From: Pseudoduganella aquatica
GTDB taxonomy: Bacteria > Pseudomonadota > Gammaproteobacteria > Burkholderiales > Burkholderiaceae_D
NCBI RefSeq assembly: GCF_009857595.1
Contig: NZ_WWCU01000049.1
Location: 1-34,306, forward strand
Reading direction: 5' to 3'
Length of the DNA: 34,306 bases
Part shown: piece after piece, positions 31,050-34,306 of the stretch
How the letters are laid out: the number at the start of each line of letters is the position of its first letter
Numbering within the stretch: the stretch's first letter is position 1
Position numbers and translations under genes: made by a program
The notes under the pieces: generated by a model
What the model saw: the letters and a program-made list of their open reading frames with translations, nothing else
What the model was told of the DNA's origin: nothing
The model's database searches: none

Positions 31050-33616
31050 GGACTGCCTCCGTCTGCGCCGTCGGCCAGGCTCAGCGCTCGCAACTGCGAT
31101 TCAAGCTGCTTGGCGCCGGTGATGTTGATGAAGGTGAGCACCAGGCCGTCGATCACATTGTCCACCGTGCGGTAGGGCATGATGCGCACCGTGAACCAGC
31201 GCCCGTTGCGGGTGGGGATCTGCTTTTCGCTGAACACCAGCGTGCGCAGCACTTCCCCGGCGTCCTGCTCCAGTTCGGGGTAGACCAGGTCGCTGGCGAT
31301 ATCGCTCAGCGGGCGCTGCACGTCGCTGGCGATCAGCTTGTAGACTTGCGTGGCCTGCGTGGTGAAGCGGCGGATGTGCAGCACATTGTCGAGGAAGATG
31401 GTGGCGATGTCGGTGCTGTTGAGCAGGTTCTTCATGTCGCTGTTCACCAGCGACAGGTCGTCCACCTTCGACTGCAATTCGGCGTTGACGGTGTACAGCT
31501 CTTCGTTCAGCGACTGCATCTCCTCCTTCGAGGTGGTCAGCTCCTCGTTGGTGGATTGCAGCTCCTCGTTGGTCGATTGAAGTTCCTCGTTGGCCGAGCG
31601 CAGTTCTTCGCGCGAGGTTTGCATTTCGTCGCGCACGGCCTGGATTTCCAGGCGCGCCTGCGCCAGCTGCTGTTCCAGCTCGGTCACGCGCGGGCTGGCC
31701 AGACGGGTGCGGCGCGCGGCCTGGCGCGGCGCGCTGAGGAAAGTCACCAGCGCCATGCCCTCCAGCGCCTCGCCGTCGCGCAGTGCTTCGGCGCTCAGGT
31801 CCACCGACAGCTCCTGGCCGCTGGCGCTCTTCATCACCAGGCCGGGCAGCACCTGCGGCCCTTCCTCGGCCAGCGCGCGCTGCAGCAGATCGGCCAGCGG
31901 GTAGCGCAGGCCGTCGCGCGCCATGGCGTGGATATTCCAGTTGGCCTTGCCCGCCGCCGGCTCCAGGTAGGCGCCCGTGCGGCCGTGGATGTAAAGGATG
32001 TCGCCGTCGCGGTTGAGCAGGACGGCTGCCGGCGTGTGCTTTTTCAGCAGCAGCTGCTCAACCTGCGATTGAAGATTGCCGTTCATGGATGCAGACCTGG
32101 CTTCGTTGGGAATGGGCGCGACTGCCGCCACCCTGGTTGGGAAATAGTGTACCAGCCTCTGCGAGCCGGCATCGAGCCGCTGGTAGATGCGGCTGCCGCC
32201 GGGCAGCGGCGCGAACAGTTCGGTGAAATGGCCCGGCGTGTCGGCGCTGCCCAGCAGCAGCAGGCCGGCCGGCTTGAGCGCGTAGTGGAACAGCGGGATC
32301 AGGCGCTGCTGCAGCTTGGGGCTGAAGTAGATCAGCAGGTTGCGGCAGCTCAGCACGTCGAGCTTGGTGAACGGCGGATCGGAAATAATGTTCTGCTGCG
32401 CGAAGATGATCATATTGCGCAGCTCCTTGCGCACCCGGTAGCCGCGTTCGTCGGCCACGAAGAAGCGCTGCAGGCGCTCGGGCGACACGTCGGCCTCAAT
32501 GCTGTGCGTAAACAGGCCTTCGCGGGCGCGGTCGATGGCGTCCGGATCAAGGTCGGTGGCGAAGATCTGCAGGCTGTACTTGGCGCGCGGGCTCACGTGC
32601 TCGATGGCTTCGCTGAACACCATGGCCAGCGAATACGCTTCCTCGCCGGTGGAACAGGCCGGCACCCAGGCCTTGAAGGCGGCGCCGTCCGGGTGCGCTT
32701 CAAGCAGCTGCGGCAGGGCCACGGCCTTGAGCTGCTCCCACACTTTCTGGTCGCGGAAGAAGTTGGTCACGCCGATCAGCATTTCCTTGAACAGCAGCTG
32801 GACCTCGCCCGGATTGTCCTGCAGCAGGGCGACATAGGCCTCCAGCGTGGGGCACTGGTGCAGCGCCATGCGGCGTTCGATGCGGCGCATCACCGTGTTC
32901 ATCTTGTAATCGGCGAAATCGTTGCCGGTGCGGGTGAGCAGGTTTTGCAGCAGTTCGGCCAGCGCGTTGCGGCGCTGCGCGCCGGGCAGCACGTGCAGCA
33001 CGTGCTGCGGCGGCTGCGCCAGGCGCTCCGCGATCAGGGCCGGCATGTCGCCGGCGCGGGCGACGATGTCGGCGCTGCCAGCGTCGATGGCGCTTTGCGG
33101 CATGGCGGCGAAGCGGGCCGACGCGGGCTGCTGGGCCAGCGTCATGCCGCCGCGCTCCTGGATGGCGCGCAGGCCGGCGGTGCCGTCGCTGCCCATGCCG
33201 GACAGCACCACGCCGGCAGCCAGGGAGCCGCATTCGGCAGCCAGCTGGTTCAGGAAATGGTCGATCGAGACGGATTGGGTGCGGGTTTGCGGACGTAGCG
33301 TCAGACGCAGCAAACCGTGCGCATAGCCCAGGTCGCGGTTGGGCGGGATCACGTAGACGTGGCCCGCTTCAAGCGGCATGCCGTCGGCCGCCTCCCGCAC
33401 CGGCATGGCGGTCACGCGCTGCAGCAGTTCGGGCAGCATGCCAATTTGCAGCGGATCGAGGTGCTGCACCACCACGTAGGCGAACGGGCTGGCGGGCGGC
33501 ACGGCTGCCAGCAGCTCGCAGATCGGCTCCAGTCCGCCGGCGGACGCGCCTATGCCCACCACGGGAATGGCTGGCCTGGATGCCGGCATGGGCTCGGTGG
33601 AATCGCGTTGGTTCAT
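31046..33616 (-). CDS. CheB-CheR-PAS fusion protein
   Basis: 856 residues from ATG 33616 (a TTG at 33634 would add six). Domains in order: CheB methylesterase (~15-195) with catalytic S25 in GIGASAGG, H52 in VVQHLDP and the Asp in SGMGSDGTAG; CheR methyltransferase (~210-480) with CSTGEEAYSLAM and DVLSCRNLLIYFSP; a PAS-like region (~510-620); a long coiled coil with near-identical heptads (EELRSANEELQSTNEELQ...); and a C-terminal PAS domain. CheB lacks the usual response-regulator receiver domain. Such fusions occur outside chemotaxis operons and are thought to act in signalling, with substrates unknown. It is translationally coupled to the downstream histidine kinase. Confidence 0.92.
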   Translation of the reverse strand: MNQRDSTEPMPASRPAIPVVGIGASAGGLEPICELLAAVPPASPFAYVVVQHLDPLQIGMLPELLQRVTAMPVREAADGMPLEAGHVYVIPPNRDLGYAHGLLRLTLRPQTRTQSVSIDHFLNQLAAECGSLAAGVVLSGMGSDGTAGLRAIQERGGMTLAQQPASARFAAMPQSAIDAGSADIVARAGDMPALIAERLAQPPQHVLHVLPGAQRRNALAELLQNLLTRTGNDFADYKMNTVMRRIERRMALHQCPTLEAYVALLQDNPGEVQLLFKEMLIGVTNFFRDQKVWEQLKAVALPQLLEAHPDGAAFKAWVPACSTGEEAYSLAMVFSEAIEHVSPRAKYSLQIFATDLDPDAIDRAREGLFTHSIEADVSPERLQRFFVADERGYRVRKELRNMIIFAQQNIISDPPFTKLDVLSCRNLLIYFSPKLQQRLIPLFHYALKPAGLLLLGSADTPGHFTELFAPLPGGSRIYQRLDAGSQRLVHYFPTRVAAVAPIPNEARSASMNGNLQSQVEQLLLKKHTPAAVLLNRDGDILYIHGRTGAYLEPAAGKANWNIHAMARDGLRYPLADLLQRALAEEGPQVLPGLVMKSASGQELSVDLSAEALRDGEALEGMALVTFLSAPRQAARRTRLASPRVTELEQQLAQARLEIQAVRDEMQTSREELRSANEELQSTNEELQSTNEELTTSKEEMQSLNEELYTVNAELQSKVDDLSLVNSDMKNLLNSTDIATIFLDNVLHIRRFTTQATQVYKLIASDVQRPLSDIASDLVYPELEQDAGEVLRTLVFSEKQIPTRNGRWFTVRIMPYRTVDNVIDGLVLTFINITGAKQLESQLRALSLADGADGGSP
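31509..31614 (-). repeat. Heptad (21-nt) coiled-coil repeat inside CheB-CheR-PAS gene
   Basis: Consecutive 21-base units encode EELRSAN, EELQSTN, EELQSTN, EELTTSK, EEMQSLN, EELYTVN. The middle units are nearly identical at DNA level. This is a signalling helix between CheR and the C-terminal PAS domain, and a potential slippage site. Confidence 0.75.
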
Positions 33617-33654
33617 GGTGCGGGGCTTGGGCAAAGCGCTGATCTGGATTGCCG

Positions 33655-33660
33655 ATTATA
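33655..33660 (-). promoter_or_regulatory. -10 element of CheB-CheR-PAS/kinase operon
   Basis: A perfect TATAAT on the minus strand lies about 38 bases before ATG 33616; the matching -35 region (TGGCTT/GGCTTT) is weak. Suggests an activator-dependent or weak promoter separating this operon from the efflux gene. Confidence 0.4.
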
Positions 33661-33683
33661 CAAAGCGCCTTGCCCGAAAGCCA

Positions 33684-33703
33684 GCACGCGCTATTGCGCG
33701 TGC
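33684..33703 (-). terminator. Hairpin overlapping the stop codon of the NodT-type gene
   Basis: GCACGCGC and GCGCGTGC form a perfect 8-bp stem around a 4-base loop and include the TAG stop. No T-run follows on the minus strand, so termination strength is uncertain. Confidence 0.4.
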
Positions 33704-34306
33704 CAGCCGCCGCCCAGCGACTGGATCAGGGCCACGGCCGTGGTCTGGCGGTCGGCCTGGGCTTGCAGCAGCGCGCGGCGGGCGTTCAGGGCCGTGACCT
33801 GGGCCTGCACCACTTCGGTGTAGCCGACCTGGCCGGCGCGGTAGCGGTTGAGCATCTGCTGCTCGACCTGGTCGGCGGCGGCGGCGGCCGTGCGGCGGTG
33901 CACCTGCTGCTGTTCCAGCGCGCGGCTGGCGGCCAGCTGGTCCTCGACGTCGGCGAAGGCGGACAGCACGGTCTGGCGGTAGCGCGCGATGGCGGCGTCG
34001 CGCGAGGCCTCGGCGCCGGCCACGCGGGCCTTGATGGCGCCGGCGTCGAAGATGGTCTGGGCCGCGGACAGGCCCAGCGACCACAGGCTGTTGGAGGCGT
34101 TGAACAGGCCGGAGGCGGCGCTGGCGCCGAAGCCGTAGGAGGCGCTCAGGTTCAGGTTGGGGAAGTAGGCGGCGCGGGCGATGCCGATCTGCTCGTTGGC
34201 GGCGGCCACGCGGCGCTCGGCGGCGGCGATGTCCGGGCGGCGCTGCAGCAGCCCCGAGGGCAGCACCAGCGGCACGGCGGGCACCACCGCCCCGCCCCAC
34301 GCGGCC
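33691..34306 (-). CDS. RND efflux outer-membrane factor (NodT/OprM type), N-terminal part outside window
   Basis: Open to the right edge; 204 residues of the C-terminal half are visible. The run PLVLPSGLLQRRPDIAAAERR is the standard motif at the start of the second half of OMF lipoproteins, followed by ARAAYFPNLNLSASYGFG (first barrel strands of the second repeat), WSLGLSAAQTIFDAG, and the long tunnel helices VLSAFADVEDQLAASRALEQQQ and YRAGQVGYTEVVQAQ. The protein ends LIQSLGGGWHAQ. It forms the trimeric outer-membrane channel of a tripartite multidrug or solute pump; the inner-membrane pump and adaptor genes are expected just right of the window, upstream in the operon. The N-terminal lipobox cannot be checked. 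Confidence 0.9.
   Translation of the reverse strand, partial: AAWGGAVVPAVPLVLPSGLLQRRPDIAAAERRVAAANEQIGIARAAYFPNLNLSASYGFGASAASGLFNASNSLWSLGLSAAQTIFDAGAIKARVAGAEASRDAAIARYRQTVLSAFADVEDQLAASRALEQQQVHRRTAAAAADQVEQQMLNRYRAGQVGYTEVVQAQVTALNARRALLQAQADRQTTAVALIQSLGGGWHAQ

Overview
The window is GC-rich, densely coded chromosomal DNA from a Gram-negative bacterium. The mix of genes (a Burkholderiales-type general porin, a Gcr/'SpecificRecomb' membrane protein, YggL, a CheB-CheR-PAS fusion, several TonB receptors and OmpA/NodT outer-membrane proteins) points to Betaproteobacteria, most likely Oxalobacteraceae of the Massilia/Duganella/Janthinobacterium type. That assignment is an inference from gene content and style; there is no rRNA in the window. 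I see no rRNA, tRNA, CRISPR array, prophage or complete insertion sequence.

Layout. 1-1132: end of an OmpA-family lipoprotein-like gene and a secreted DUF3617 protein. 1144-4579: a class IV aminotransferase and a porin (both leftward), divergent from an acetyl-CoA hydrolase/CoA-transferase; a 19-bp dyad lies in the divergent region. A 61-nt near-perfect palindrome follows. 4704-8105: a 'SpecificRecomb' membrane protein coupled to a lipoprotein phospholipase D/cardiolipin synthase-like enzyme. 8146-10321: a Fur-box-controlled siderophore receptor. 10331-12813 (leftward): a tight PAP2 phosphatase, diacylglycerol-kinase-family and metallophosphoesterase operon. 12954-15702: an orphan 74-aa protein, a LysR regulator divergent from a quinone-reductase-like dehydrogenase, and an unknown helical protein. 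15953-17811: a clearly broken methyl-accepting chemotaxis protein gene (two stops plus a deletion of the signalling tip). 17849-19688: a redox cassette made of a MarR regulator with a C-terminal cysteine cluster, an AhpD-like protein and a redoxin, with the same AGGACTCCT dyad in front of both transcription units. 19817-21940: small unknown and stress-related genes, including a flavin split-barrel gene whose Shine-Dalgarno is buried in a predicted hairpin, and yggL. 22084-23244: a YqhD-like iron alcohol dehydrogenase.

23252-27512 is the most system-like region. A TPP riboswitch precedes a TonB-dependent receptor. Converging on it is a pnuC-like transporter, NadR-like kinase and outer-membrane barrel operon driven by its own dyad-containing promoter. 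Together these could take a vitamin (thiamine or nicotinamide riboside) across both membranes and trap it by phosphorylation. A second copy of the palindrome (27543-27610) separates this from an S46 dipeptidyl-peptidase. 29826-33616 is a translationally coupled CheB-CheR-PAS / histidine-kinase pair, and the window ends in a NodT-type efflux outer-membrane factor running off the right edge.

Start codons: several genes appear to start at TTG with a good Shine-Dalgarno (12068, 21940, 22084, 29761 and perhaps 12813), so ATG-only gene calls would mis-set their N termini.
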